A stretch of DNA of 64,000 nucleotides, from contig NZ_FOQI01000017.1 of the NCBI RefSeq assembly GCF_900113705.1, positions 1-64,000 on the forward strand. Direction: 5' to 3'. Positions 48,167-57,201 of the stretch are shown in pieces; positions within the stretch are counted from its first letter, which is position 1; each line of letters begins with the position of its first letter. The DNA comes from Collimonas sp. OK307 (GTDB taxonomy: Bacteria > Pseudomonadota > Gammaproteobacteria > Burkholderiales > Burkholderiaceae_D). Both the position numbers and the translations under genes were made by a program. The notes under the pieces were generated by a model. The model saw only the letters and a list, made by a program, of their open reading frames with translations, was not told where the DNA came from and made no database searches.

Positions 48167-49096
48167 TTATGTATCTGTTTTGACGATACGTTCAGAAAAT
48201 AGTTGCGCCATCACCTGGCGCAGCCAGCGGTTCGACGCATCCGCGTGATAGCGCTCGTGCCAATGCTGCTTGACCGAGAAACTGGGCAACTTGACCGGCA
48301 CCGGCAGCATGCGAATATGCTCGCGTCCTGCCATTACCGCGCCATAGCGATGCGGCACGATGGCAATCATCTCAGTCTCGGCGACGATGCGCGCTACGCC
48401 GAGGAAACTCGGCAGTTGGAGTACGACGTTACGCTGCACTGCTTCTTGCGCCAGCACCTTGTCGACGATGGCGTGGCCGGTGCCGGAGGTGCGCACCACC
48501 ACATGCGCCTCGCGCTGAAGTGCCTCAAGCCGCAGAGTCTTACCTATACGCGGATGGTCGGCCGACACCAGGCAGGTGAAATGCTGGTTGAACAGGGTCT
48601 GCTGGTAAAAGCCCGCCTCCAGGTGCGGCATGAAGCCGACCGCCAGATCGACCGTGCCATCAGCCAGTTCGGCCGGGCTGTCCTGTGAAATCTTCGAAAC
48701 GTCGAGGCGAATGCCCGCTCCCACTTCCCTCAGATGATTCAGCAACTGCGGCAACAGCACCACTTCGCTGATGTCCGTCATACAGATGCGGAATTCACGC
48801 TGGCTGTCGGCTGGTTCGAACACCGGTTGTTCGGCCAGCGCATGCTGCAGCGCCTGAATTGAGCGTCGCACATCGGCGATGGCGTTCTGCGCGCGCGGCG
48901 TCGGCTCCATGCCTTTGGCCGTACGGCTGAATAGGCGGTCGTTGAAATGTTCGCGCAACTTGGCCAGGTCAATGCTGACCGTCGATTGGGGCAGGCCGAG
49001 GTTGTCGGCTGCTCGCGTCACGTTACGAGTCTTGTAGATCTCGTCGAAGACCAGCAGCAATTCGAGGTCAAAACGGGCCATGACATCACCCACCAT
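48167..49096 (-). CDS. LysR-family regulator of 3-hydroxybenzoate/gentisate genes
   Basis: A 309-residue LysR protein: helix-turn-helix in residues about 8-65 (NVTRAADNLGLPQSTVSIDLAKLREHFND) and substrate-binding domain from about 95. It belongs to the NahR/NodD-like group of aromatic-acid sensors. It is divergent from the 3-hydroxybenzoate 6-monooxygenase gene with a 98-bp spacer that has a T-N11-A-like dyad, so it is the likely activator of the gentisate operon. The inducer would be an aromatic acid; this is inference. Confidence 0.9.
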   Translation of the reverse strand: MVGDVMARFDLELLLVFDEIYKTRNVTRAADNLGLPQSTVSIDLAKLREHFNDRLFSRTAKGMEPTPRAQNAIADVRRSIQALQHALAEQPVFEPADSQREFRICMTDISEVVLLPQLLNHLREVGAGIRLDVSKISQDSPAELADGTVDLAVGFMPHLEAGFYQQTLFNQHFTCLVSADHPRIGKTLRLEALQREAHVVVRTSGTGHAIVDKVLAQEAVQRNVVLQLPSFLGVARIVAETEMIAIVPHRYGAVMAGREHIRMLPVPVKLPSFSVKQHWHERYHADASNRWLRQVMAQLFSERIVKTDT

Positions 49097-49112
49097 TATT
49101 TAAAAACATGAT

Positions 49113-49130
49113 TATAACAATCAAGTTATA
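49113..49130. promoter_or_regulatory. Dyad in LysR-monooxygenase spacer
   Basis: TATAAC and GTTATA flank a 6-nt centre midway between the divergent genes. The spacing and AT-rich context fit a LysR-type operator. Binding is inferred from position. Confidence 0.5.
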
Positions 49131-49194
49131 TCCATTTCCTAAATAATTTAAAAAGCGCAGAGTGATGCCATACACAAGACGTATGGAGACCATC

Positions 49195-50424
49195 ATGAAA
49201 TCTGATAACACCGAACTTCCGTCCATCCTGATTGCCGGTGGCGGTATCGGCGGCATGGCGGCAGCGCTGTCACTGGCGCGCCTTGGCATACAAGTAACAG
49301 TGCTGGAACAAGCCGCCGTCATGGGCGAGATCGGCGCCGGCATCCAACTTGGGCCTAACGCCTTCGCCGCGCTGGACGCGCTGGGCGTAGGCGCCGCCGT
49401 GCGCGATCGCGCCGTGTTCACCGAGCGCCTGGTGATGATGGATGCAGTGGATGCCACAGAAGTCGGGACATTCGAAGTCGGCGAGCCGTTCCGCCAGCGC
49501 TTCGGCAATCCCTATGCGGTAATCCACCGTGCCGACATCCACACTGCCATCCTGGAACAGGTGAAAAAAACCCCGCAGGTCGAATTGGTCACCTCCTGCC
49601 ATATCGACAGCGTCAGGCAGGATGCCACCGGCGTCACCGTGACCGATCACCAGGGCCGCACCTTCCGCGCCGGCTACCTGATCGGCTGCGACGGCGTCAA
49701 GTCGGTGGTGCGCCAGCACGTGGTCGGTGACGACGTGCGCGTCTCCGGCCACGTGGTGTACCGTGCCGTGGTGCCAGCTGAACGCATGCCTATGCCGCTG
49801 CGCATGAACGCGCCAGTGGTGTGGGTCGGCCCCAACTGCCACCTGGTGCACTACCCGCTGCGCGGCGGCGAACAGTACAACCTGGTGGTCACTTTCCACA
49901 GCCGCGATGCGGAAGTATGGGACGTACGCGACGGCAGCAAGGAAGAGGTACTGTCCTACTTCACCGGCATTGACGCGCTGCCGCGCCAGTTGCTGGAGAC
50001 GCCAGACAACTGGCGCCGCTGGAGCACCGCCGACCGCCAGCCGGTCGGTAACTGGACCATCGACCGCATCACGCTGCTGGGCGATGCTGCCCACCCGATG
50101 CTGCAGTACCTGGCGCAGGGCGCTTGCATGGCGCTGGAAGACGCAGTGACGCTGGGCGAAGCGATCCGTCACTGCGGCCACGACATGACGGCCGCCTTCT
50201 CGCTGTACCAGCGATCGCGTATCGCCCGCACCGCCCGCGTAGTGCTATCGGCGCGCGAAATGGGGCGGCTGTACCACGCGTCCGGCGTCGAACGCCTGGT
50301 GCGCAACGATCTTTGGAAGGGCCGCGATGCCAACGGCTTCTACGACGCCCTCCAATGGTTGTATGGCTGGACCGCCGCCACCTGCCTGGCCATCGCCACC
50401 AATAAGGAGCAGCAACATGCATAA
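49195..50424 (+). CDS. mhbM: 3-hydroxybenzoate 6-monooxygenase
   Basis: This flavin monooxygenase hydroxylates 3-hydroxybenzoate to gentisate (2,5-dihydroxybenzoate). The 409-residue protein has the FAD-binding GxGxxG in [21 protein letters not shown], the [13 protein letters not shown] region, and [23 protein letters not shown] chose the ATG at 49195 (6 nt after GGAG). It overlaps the gentisate dioxygenase gene by 8 nt. The neighbouring genes encode every later step, which supports this substrate; related salicylate hydroxylases are similar in sequence. Confidence 0.88.
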   Translation: MKSDNTELPSILIAGGGIGGMAAALSLARLGIQVTVLEQAAVMGEIGAGIQLGPNAFAALDALGVGAAVRDRAVFTERLVMMDAVDATEVGTFEVGEPFRQRFGNPYAVIHRADIHTAILEQVKKTPQVELVTSCHIDSVRQDATGVTVTDHQGRTFRAGYLIGCDGVKSVVRQHVVGDDVRVSGHVVYRAVVPAERMPMPLRMNAPVVWVGPNCHLVHYPLRGGEQYNLVVTFHSRDAEVWDVRDGSKEEVLSYFTGIDALPRQLLETPDNWRRWSTADRQPVGNWTIDRITLLGDAAHPMLQYLAQGACMALEDAVTLGEAIRHCGHDMTAAFSLYQRSRIARTARVVLSAREMGRLYHASGVERLVRNDLWKGRDANGFYDALQWLYGWTAATCLAIATNKEQQHA

Positions 50425-51466
50425 CGATCTGATCGCCGCCCGCCAGTCCCTGTACGACGACATGCAGCAGTTGCACCTGGCGCCGCTGTGGGCCTCGTTG
50501 CACACGCTGGTGCCGAACGAACCGACACCGCCGTATGTGCCGGCACTGTGGCGCTACGAAAATATCCTGCCGCACCTGCGCCGCGCCGGGGAACTGATCT
50601 CGGCCGAGGAAGCCGTGCGGCGCGTACTCGTGCTGGAAAATCCCGCTCTGCCTGGCCGAGCCTCGATCACGCAATCACTGTATGCCGGACTGCAGCTGAT
50701 CCTGCCGGGCGAAGTCGCTCCAGCGCACCGCCATACGCAAGCCGCGCTACGCTTCATCGTTAGCGGCAGTGGCGCCTACACAGCCGTCGACGGCGAACGC
50801 ACAACCATGCATCCCGGCGATTTCATCATCACGCCATCCTGGACCTGGCACGACCATGGCAATCTCGGCATCGACGGTCACACAGAACCGGTGGTCTGGC
50901 TCGACGGCCTGGATATTCCAATGTTGCGCTTCTTCGACGCCGGCTTTGCCGAAAACGGCGAGGAAGCAAGCCAACATGTGGCGCGCCCGGAAGGCCAGAG
51001 TTACGCGGCATACGGCAACAACATGGCACCCGTAAAACAGCAGCATGCAACACTCAGCTCGCCGGTGTTCAATTATCCGTACGCCCGTACTCGCGAGGCA
51101 CTGGAAACACTGCACCGCACCCAGGCCGTCGATGCCTGGCACGGCGTCAAGCTCCGCTACATCAACCCGTTGACCGGTGGTTCGCCAATGCCGACGATCG
51201 GCGCCTGCATGCAGCTGCTGCCGAAAGGCTTCCGGGGTCAGCGCCACCGCAGCACCGACGGCACCGTCTACAACGTAGTCGAAGGTAGCGGCAGCGTAAC
51301 CATCGCCGACACCCGTTTCATCTTTGCGCCGCGCGACACCTTCGTGGTGCCTTCTTGGGCCACCGTCGCCTTCGACGCGCCCGAGGACGTGGTGCTATTC
51401 AGCTTTTCCGATCGACCGGTGCAACAAGCTATGGGCGTGCTGCGCGAAGCCTTACTACCCGATTAA
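50417..51466 (+). CDS. gtdA: Gentisate 1,2-dioxygenase
   Basis: The enzyme opens gentisate to maleylpyruvate using Fe2+. The 349-residue protein is a bicupin: the first cupin has [19 protein letters not shown] (iron histidines) and a second lies in residues about 235-340 with [21 protein letters not shown]. The ATG at 50417 follows AAGGAGC and overlaps the monooxygenase stop. The gene is third in the pathway order together with fumarylpyruvate hydrolase and maleylpyruvate isomerase. Complete. Confidence 0.93.
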   Translation: MHNDLIAARQSLYDDMQQLHLAPLWASLHTLVPNEPTPPYVPALWRYENILPHLRRAGELISAEEAVRRVLVLENPALPGRASITQSLYAGLQLILPGEVAPAHRHTQAALRFIVSGSGAYTAVDGERTTMHPGDFIITPSWTWHDHGNLGIDGHTEPVVWLDGLDIPMLRFFDAGFAENGEEASQHVARPEGQSYAAYGNNMAPVKQQHATLSSPVFNYPYARTREALETLHRTQAVDAWHGVKLRYINPLTGGSPMPTIGACMQLLPKGFRGQRHRSTDGTVYNVVEGSGSVTIADTRFIFAPRDTFVVPSWATVAFDAPEDVVLFSFSDRPVQQAMGVLREALLPD

Positions 51467-51492
51467 ACCTCTCATTACATCAAGAGCACATC

Positions 51493-52203
51493 ATGACTGC
51501 CAATTTCATCTTCCCACCGCAAGCCATCGTCGGTCTGCCCGTCAACGGTTCGGACGCCACCTTCCCGGTGCGCCGCATCTACTGCGTCGGACGCAACTAC
51601 GCGGCGCACGCCCGCGAAATGGGTTTCGACCCGGATCGCGAACCGCCGTTCTTCTTCTGCAAACCGAACGATGCCGCCTCGGTGGTACCGGTGCCCGCCG
51701 GCGCCACGGCGCAACTGCCATACCCGGCCAGCACCGAGAACTACCATCATGAGATTGAGTTGGTAGTCGCCATCGGCAAGGGCGGCAAAGACATTGCACC
51801 AGAGGACGCGGCAGCCCACATCTTCGGTTACGCCGTCGGCCTGGACATGACTCGCCGCGACCTGCAGATGCGCATGCGCGAACAGGGCCGGCCATGGGAG
51901 ATTGGCAAGGCCTTCGATTATTCGGCGCCCATCGGCCCGCTGACTCGTCTGGCTGACAGCGGCGAATTGCGTAACGGCATTATCGAGCTGAAAGTCGACG
52001 ACAAAACCACCCAGCGCAGCGACCTCACGCACCTGATCTGGTCCGTCAGCGAAACCATCGCCCAGCTGTCGACGCTGTTCGAACTGCAGCCGGGTGACCT
52101 GATTATGACCGGCACCCCCGAAGGCGTCGGCCCGGTGGTGCGCGGCCAAACCATGGTCGCGCACATCGCCGGCTTGACGCCGATTACAGTCAAGATGGTC
52201 TGA
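51493..52203 (+). CDS. Fumarylpyruvate hydrolase (FAH family)
   Basis: The 236-residue protein belongs to the fumarylacetoacetate hydrolase family and would cleave fumarylpyruvate to fumarate and pyruvate. It has RRIYCVGRNYAAHAREMGFDP, metal-binding residues in ENYHHEIELVVAIGKGG and EDAAAHIFGYAVGLDMTRRDLQ, and the TGTPEGVGPV loop. It lies between gentisate dioxygenase (26 nt upstream) and the transporter gene. Pathway position, not sequence alone, sets the substrate. Confidence 0.9.
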   Translation: MTANFIFPPQAIVGLPVNGSDATFPVRRIYCVGRNYAAHAREMGFDPDREPPFFFCKPNDAASVVPVPAGATAQLPYPASTENYHHEIELVVAIGKGGKDIAPEDAAAHIFGYAVGLDMTRRDLQMRMREQGRPWEIGKAFDYSAPIGPLTRLADSGELRNGIIELKVDDKTTQRSDLTHLIWSVSETIAQLSTLFELQPGDLIMTGTPEGVGPVVRGQTMVAHIAGLTPITVKMV

Positions 52204-52285
52204 TACCTCGTTGCGGCCAGCCAGCAGGCCACAGAAGCCTGCGGTGATCGCATTCGACAACGCTACAACCACAACGCACGGAGAC

Positions 52286-53656
52286 ATGATGCCTACCTCA
52301 CCCACTATGGATGTCCAGCAGTTCATCGACAGCCACCCCTTTTCCCGCTTCCAGAAACAGCTGCTGGTACTGTGTTTTCTGGTGGTCGCCATCGACGGCT
52401 TCGACACGGCATCAATCGGTTTCATCGCCCCGGCGCTGCGCGCCGAATGGCACCTGACAGCCGCCAGCCTGGCGCCTCTGTTCGGTATCGGCCTGTTCGG
52501 CCTGATGTCCGGCGCGTTGCTACTCGGCCCATTGGCGGACCGCTATGGCCGCAAGCCGGTGCTGCTGCTGTCGGTCGGCTTCTTCGCCATCGCCAGCCTG
52601 CTATCGGCCTTCGCCACCGGCCTGCCGATGCTGCTGGTGCTGCGTTTCCTCACCGGTCTGGGGCTGGGCGGCGCGATGCCGAGCGCAATCACACTGACTT
52701 CCGAATACTGCCCACAGCCACGCCGCGCCAGTCTGGTGACATTGATGTTCTGCGGCTTCACGCTAGGTTCCGCGTTCGGCGGCCTGATCGCCGCGCAGCT
52801 TCTGGCATCGATAGGCTGGCGTGGCGTGCTGATGATCGGCGGCGCCTTGCCGCTGTTGCTATTACCGGCGCTGTGGATGGCGCTGCCGGAATCACTGCGC
52901 TGGATGGTGATGCGCGGTCGCGGCGCGGTCGCTATCGCAGCTCTGGCCTCGCGGATCGAGGCGCGATCCGGGCACGCCCTGCCACAGCTGGTGGTCAGCG
53001 ATCGCAAGCAACCCGGTTCCCCGGTCGCCCAGTTGTTCCGTCCCGGCCTGCTGGGTGGCACGCTGCTGTTGTGGAGTACCTTCTTCATGAGTCTTCTGAT
53101 TATCTACCTGCTCTCCAGCTGGCTACCGACGTTGCTCAGTGGCGCGGGCCACAGCTTGTCGCAGGCTTCCTTCATCAGCTCCGCGTTCCAGATCGGCGGC
53201 ACCGCCGGCGCCATCCTGCTGGGCCGCTGGATGGACCGCTACCGCCCCCAACGCGTGCTGGCGATCGCCTACCTGGCGGCCGCCGTGTGCATCGTGGCTG
53301 TTGGCCTGTCGACCGATAACGTCCCATTGCTAGTGCTGGCCGTGTTCGGCGTCGGCTTCGGCGTTAGCGGCTCGCAGGTCGGCGCCAACGCGCTGGCTGC
53401 CGCTTTCTATCCGACTGCCAGCCGCGCTACGGGCGTCAGCTGGGCCTCAGCCGTCGGCCGCAGCGGATCAGTGGTCGGCTCCATGGTCGGTGGCGCGCTG
53501 CTAGCTGCGCAACTGAGCAATCAGACCATTTTCCTGCTGCTGGCTATTCCCGCCGTGCTGGCTGCCTGCGCCTTGCTAGCAATGGGCCGGCTGCAAGACC
53601 GGGCGAAGGCAGCTTTTGTCACACCTACTACAGTCACTGAAAGTACCGCAACATGA
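52286..53656 (+). CDS. Aromatic acid:H+ symporter, MFS
   Basis: The 456-residue MFS protein has 12 membrane helices and the aromatic-acid symporter marks: FDTASIGFIAPALRAEW near the start and the GPLADRYGRKPVLL loop between helices 2 and 3. It probably imports 3-hydroxybenzoate or gentisate, in the manner of BenK/PcaK/MhbT. An adjacent in-frame ATG at 52289 is a possible start. Its stop overlaps the isomerase start by 4 nt. Confidence 0.9.
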   Translation: MMPTSPTMDVQQFIDSHPFSRFQKQLLVLCFLVVAIDGFDTASIGFIAPALRAEWHLTAASLAPLFGIGLFGLMSGALLLGPLADRYGRKPVLLLSVGFFAIASLLSAFATGLPMLLVLRFLTGLGLGGAMPSAITLTSEYCPQPRRASLVTLMFCGFTLGSAFGGLIAAQLLASIGWRGVLMIGGALPLLLLPALWMALPESLRWMVMRGRGAVAIAALASRIEARSGHALPQLVVSDRKQPGSPVAQLFRPGLLGGTLLLWSTFFMSLLIIYLLSSWLPTLLSGAGHSLSQASFISSAFQIGGTAGAILLGRWMDRYRPQRVLAIAYLAAAVCIVAVGLSTDNVPLLVLAVFGVGFGVSGSQVGANALAAAFYPTASRATGVSWASAVGRSGSVVGSMVGGALLAAQLSNQTIFLLLAIPAVLAACALLAMGRLQDRAKAAFVTPTTVTESTAT

Positions 53657-54297
53657 AACTGCATACCTATTACCGTAGCTCCGCGTCCTATCGCGTGCGT
53701 ATTGCACTGAACCTGAAGCAGTTCGATGTCGATGAGGCCTACATCCACCTGTCGCGCAACGGCGGCGAACAATTCAGCGCCGCGTTTGACGCGCTCAATC
53801 CCCAGCACCTGCTGCCAGTGCTGGAGGATGACGGCCTGCTGCTGACGCAGTCGCTAGCCATCATCGAGTACCTGGACGAAACCCGTCCTGTGCTGCCGCT
53901 GCTGCCATCGGACGCCGCCGGGCGCGCCCGCGTACGCGCGCTGTCGCAGGCGATTGCCTGCGACATCCATCCGCTAAACAATCTACGCGTGCTGAAATAC
54001 CTGAGCGAGCAATTGCAGGTGACACCGGACCAGAAGAATGCATGGTATCGCCACTGGGTTGCACTCGGGCTGCAGGGACTGGAGCAGCGACTGGCAAGCG
54101 ATGGCGCCACCGGGGCTTTTTGTCACGGCGACACACCGACCATGGCCGATTGCTGCCTGTCCCCGCAACTCTACAATGCGCGCCGCTTCGAATGTGACCT
54201 CTCGCCCTACCCGACGCTGACGCGCATCGACGCCAACTGCGAAGCGTTGCCAGCCTTCCGCGACGCCGCACCGGATCGCCAGCGAGATGCCGAATAA
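53653..54297 (+). CDS. Maleylpyruvate isomerase (zeta-class GST-like)
   Basis: The 214-residue protein is a zeta-type glutathione transferase: SSASYRVRIALNLK with the catalytic serine pair in the N-terminal thioredoxin-like domain, and a C-terminal helical domain. It converts maleylpyruvate to fumarylpyruvate with glutathione, the step between gentisate dioxygenase and fumarylpyruvate hydrolase; maleylacetoacetate isomerases are close relatives. It overlaps the MFS gene by 4 nt (ATGA). Complete. Confidence 0.9.
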   Translation: MKLHTYYRSSASYRVRIALNLKQFDVDEAYIHLSRNGGEQFSAAFDALNPQHLLPVLEDDGLLLTQSLAIIEYLDETRPVLPLLPSDAAGRARVRALSQAIACDIHPLNNLRVLKYLSEQLQVTPDQKNAWYRHWVALGLQGLEQRLASDGATGAFCHGDTPTMADCCLSPQLYNARRFECDLSPYPTLTRIDANCEALPAFRDAAPDRQRDAE

Positions 54298-54344
54298 CAC
54301 CACGCAGCACCATAAAACATAAAACATAAAACGGAGACCCCAAT

Positions 54345-55433
54345 ATGAAAAGCATCACCTACGGCGCGCTCGCGCTGGCAACTCTGAACGCCGTTACGGC
54401 ACAGGCCCAAAGCCAGGTTACGATGTACGGCGTCGTCGACACCGGCCTGGCTTACACTACAAATGTCAATGCCGCCGGCAACGCCCAGGTCAAGATGCCC
54501 AGCCTGACTGGCAGTCTGCCATCGCGTATCGGCTTCAAGGTAACGGAGGATCTGGGTGGCGGCCTGCAGGCGCTGTTCGTGCTGGAGAACGGCTTCAGCG
54601 TCGACTCCGGCAGCATCAACCAGGGCGGCCGCCTGTTCGGACGCCAATCCTGGGTTGGTTTGAAAAACGCCTACGGCACGCTGATGCTGGGCCGGCAGGT
54701 CAACATGACTTACCTCGCTACGCAAAAAGCAGACGTGCTCGGACCGAATCTGTTCTCAATCAGCAGCATGGACCCGTACCTGCCAAATGCCCGAAGCGAC
54801 AACGCCATCGGCTATCTGGGCAATTTCTCCGACCTCGTGATCGGCGGCACCTACAGCACCGGGCGCGACACGTCCTCGGCTGGCGGCGCCGCCGGCACCG
54901 GCTGCGCCGGTGAAGTGGCGGGCAACGCCAAGGCCTGTCGCCAGATCACTGCGCTGATCGGCTATGAAAGCACGCGCTACGGCATCAATACGTCCTACGA
55001 CATTTTGTATGGCGGTCCCGGTGCCGCCAATGGATTGACCAGTGCCGACAATCACGACCAGCGAGTGACTGCCAATGGCTACGTGATCATAGGCTCCACC
55101 AAAATCGGCGCCGGCGTAATAGCCCGCCGGGTGCGCGCCGCCACCGGCACAACCACCTCAGACTTGTACTATGCCGGCGTGACTCAGCCTTTGTCGCCAT
55201 TGCTACAGCTGGACGTGCAGGCAGCGCGCCGCAATGTCAAGGACAGCAGCGATGACACCACGATGCTGGTGGCCAGGCTCAGCTACTTCCTGTCGAAACG
55301 AACCTTGCTGTATTCGGCGATAGGCTCCATGAGCAACGAGGGCAACGCAGCCATCGCGCTCGAAGCCGGCGGCACCGTCGGTGCAGGCAAGCGCCAGAAC
55401 GGTGTCATGGCGGGCTTACGGCATATGTTCTAA
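54345..55433 (+). CDS. Gram-negative porin (OmpC-like)
   Basis: The 362-residue outer membrane protein has a signal peptide (ALALATLNAVTAQAQ) and begins its mature part SQVTMYGVVDTGLAY, the betaproteobacterial 16-stranded porin start, and ends with the C-terminal aromatic residue (RHMF) needed for outer membrane insertion. It is 47 nt downstream of the isomerase gene and probably part of the gentisate operon, letting the aromatic acid cross the outer membrane. Complete. Confidence 0.92.
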   Translation: MKSITYGALALATLNAVTAQAQSQVTMYGVVDTGLAYTTNVNAAGNAQVKMPSLTGSLPSRIGFKVTEDLGGGLQALFVLENGFSVDSGSINQGGRLFGRQSWVGLKNAYGTLMLGRQVNMTYLATQKADVLGPNLFSISSMDPYLPNARSDNAIGYLGNFSDLVIGGTYSTGRDTSSAGGAAGTGCAGEVAGNAKACRQITALIGYESTRYGINTSYDILYGGPGAANGLTSADNHDQRVTANGYVIIGSTKIGAGVIARRVRAATGTTTSDLYYAGVTQPLSPLLQLDVQAARRNVKDSSDDTTMLVARLSYFLSKRTLLYSAIGSMSNEGNAAIALEAGGTVGAGKRQNGVMAGLRHMF

Positions 55434-55496
55434 ACGACACTCTATCAGAGCACGCCGACGTAGTTCTCCGCCAGCTCCGCACGCTGCGTCTTGGGC

Positions 55497-55940
55497 TCAA
55501 ACGGCGTCGCGTCGGTAAAGATATCCGAGTTCATCCACCAGTTGCGGCACGATCTCGAACAAATCCCCGACAATACCGTAGTCCGCTACCGGGAAAATCG
55601 GGGTTTCTTCATCCTTATTGATGGCCACGATGACGCTGGAATCTTTCATCCCGGCCAAATGCTGGATCGCGCCGGAAATACCGACCGCGATGTACAACTG
55701 CGGCGCAACGATCTTGCCGGTTTGTCCGACTTGCCAGTCGTTCGGCACGAAGCCCGAATCCACGGCGGCGCGCGAAGCACCCATTGCGGCGCCCAGTTTG
55801 TCGGCCAAAGGTTCCAGGATCTTGAAATTGTCCGCCGATCCCATGCCGCGCCCGCAGGATACGATAACCTTGGCTGCCGTCAGTTCCGGCCGGTCTGACT
55901 TAGCCACTTCGCGCCAAACAAAAACGGAGGTACGCAACAA
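55497..55940 (-). pseudogene. etfA: Fragment of electron transfer flavoprotein alpha subunit
   Basis: The minus-strand frame encodes the C-terminal FAD-binding domain of Etf[54 protein letters not shown] … VDEL, very well conserved. The N-terminal half is missing, and the end continues into foreign residues. No etfB or dehydrogenase is adjacent. A separate minus-strand frame (55445-55525, ending in a TGA at 55445) reads [26 protein letters not shown], the tail of another unknown gene. Together they mark a gene-fusion scar. Confidence 0.8.
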
Positions 55941-56001
55941 AGCGACGTCTGACGTGCAACACTCGCTTTCACATGCTACTGGCGCACCCCAAATGCGTTA
56001 G

Positions 56002-56033
56002 TTGGACTCCTATTTTTTTGCTAAATGGATCCC
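56002..56033 (+). promoter_or_regulatory. TTGG direct-repeat operator, copy 1
   Basis: TTGGACTCC and ATGGATCCC lie 23 nt apart, followed about 24 nt later by TATCATGA. The same arrangement occurs at 56348 and 57111. Paired direct repeats at this spacing are how MocR/PdxR-type regulators bind. Regulator identity is inferred. Confidence 0.55.
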
Positions 56034-56143
56034 TCTTTTAAGGCTCACGGGGTTCTATCATGAAGCCTCCGAATCACTTCATATCCAGCTCGAAAGTTGC
56101 GTAGTCTGTTGCATGCAACGTGTCATTACAGTCCTCTCCCTTG

Positions 56144-56169
56144 AGCCCGGAAACAACGGGCTTTTTTTT
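56144..56169 (+). terminator. Rho-independent terminator
   Basis: AGCCCG (56144-56149) pairs with CGGGCT (56157-56162) around a 7-nt loop, followed by a run of T. It would end a short transcript started at the copy-1 motif. Confidence 0.75.
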
Positions 56170-56347
56170 CAAGCGTTATTCGATTGCCAATCCTGCCGCA
56201 ATTAGTGAATATAAGCAGCGATCAAATCGGCAATTTCTAGCTACGAAATCATTCTCTCCAAACGCCTATCCTTCCGCCCGTGCGGCAAATTTACCTATCC
56301 CATTTTTTGGGTGAAATATATAACTGGAGCAATTCCAAGTCCGTTCA

Positions 56348-56379
56348 TTGGACTCCCATTTTCTGTCTAATTGGCTACC
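56348..56379 (+). promoter_or_regulatory. TTGG direct-repeat operator, copy 2
   Basis: TTGGACTCC and TTGGCTACC lie 23 nt apart, followed by TATCATGAG. It is about 70 nt upstream of the CMD-like stub and the cupin gene, which it probably controls. Confidence 0.6.
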
Positions 56380-56450
56380 CAACTACGGTTTTCCTAGTTA
56401 TATCATGAGTTCTCTCACTCACATCACTTAAGTACATAAAGGAGAATCTC

Positions 56451-56597
56451 TTGGATACCCGCATCGACTTCTACAAATCGTCTCCGGACGCACTGAAGGC
56501 ACTGCCGGCGTGGAGACTGCGGTCGCACGACTCGGACCGGAGCCGTCTTTGCTCGAAACGGCTTGCCATCAGCGCCCGCAAGATGCCGACAGTCTGA
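56451..56597 (+). pseudogene. Carboxymuconolactone decarboxylase-like N-terminal stub
   Basis: From TTG 56451 (after AAAGGAG) the frame encodes DTRIDFYKSSPDALKAL, the start of a carboxymuconolactone decarboxylase/alkylhydroperoxidase protein, then about 30 arginine-rich residues of no family and a stop, 48 residues in all. The catalytic CxxC region is absent. It is probably a deleted remnant lying directly before the cupin gene. Confidence 0.45.
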
Positions 56598-56607
56598 GGA
56601 GAAATAC

Positions 56608-57027
56608 ATGACACTCAATAAAACGTTGCGCTACGCGCTGACGCTGGCCTCGCTGACGTTGTCTATGGCCTCATTCGCACATGATGACAAACATGGCGAT
56701 GAAGTCATCACCCTTTTGCAAAAGCAGTCTCTGGCGGATGCGTCAGGGAAAAGCGGGGTGATGCTCACAGTCGCCTATGGCCCGGGAGAATCGTCAATCC
56801 CGCATCTGCACCCAGGATCTATTTTTGCCTACGTGCTTGAGGGCGAAGTTATTTCACAGTTGGAGGGGCAAGCGCCGGTAAGATACAAAACCGGAGAGTC
56901 GTGGTATGAGCCGCCAAGCACCCCTCACCTGATATCAAAAAACGCCAGTCCGACAAAACCCGCCAAGTTGTTAGTGTGGTCATTGGTCGAGGACGGCAAG
57001 CAAGTTACCGTTCCACTCAGTAAATGA
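56608..57027 (+). CDS. Exported cupin-domain protein
   Basis: The 139-residue protein has a signal peptide (LRYALTLASLTLSMASFA) and a single cupin with SSIPHLHPGSIFAYVLEGEV and YEPPSTPHLISKN, holding likely metal histidines. I chose the ATG at 56608 after GAGGAG. It is 10 nt downstream of the CMD-like stub, a combination commonly regulated by MocR-type proteins; the TTGG-type motif 260 nt upstream supports that. Function unknown. Confidence 0.8.
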   Translation: MTLNKTLRYALTLASLTLSMASFAHDDKHGDEVITLLQKQSLADASGKSGVMLTVAYGPGESSIPHLHPGSIFAYVLEGEVISQLEGQAPVRYKTGESWYEPPSTPHLISKNASPTKPAKLLVWSLVEDGKQVTVPLSK

Positions 57028-57110
57028 CCTTCCGAATCAACTGATCCTGCAAGTTGCGGCAACACGAGGCGCGCAAATAACACGGGGGGCTACATTTCCA
57101 TTTATGTCCG

Positions 57111-57143
57111 TTGGCCCCCTCATTTTCATCCAAATTGGCTACC
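57111..57143 (+). promoter_or_regulatory. TTGG direct-repeat operator, copy 3
   Basis: TTGGCCCCC and TTGGCTACC lie 24 nt apart, followed by TATCATCTG. It is 59 nt upstream of the start of the membrane protein gene, which it probably controls. Confidence 0.6.
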
Positions 57144-57201
57144 TGTTTTGCAGCACAAGTCTTTTATCATCTGAAGCAATACCCTCTACTTCGCAAATGC
57201 T

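Larger units (their letters stand above)
55941..56450. other. Intergenic scar region with two operator-like repeats
   Basis: No gene is seen in 510 bases. The stretch holds TTGG direct-repeat motifs at 56002-56033 and 56348-56379, each followed by a TATCATGA stretch that could be part of a promoter, and a terminator at 56144-56169. Confidence 0.55.
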
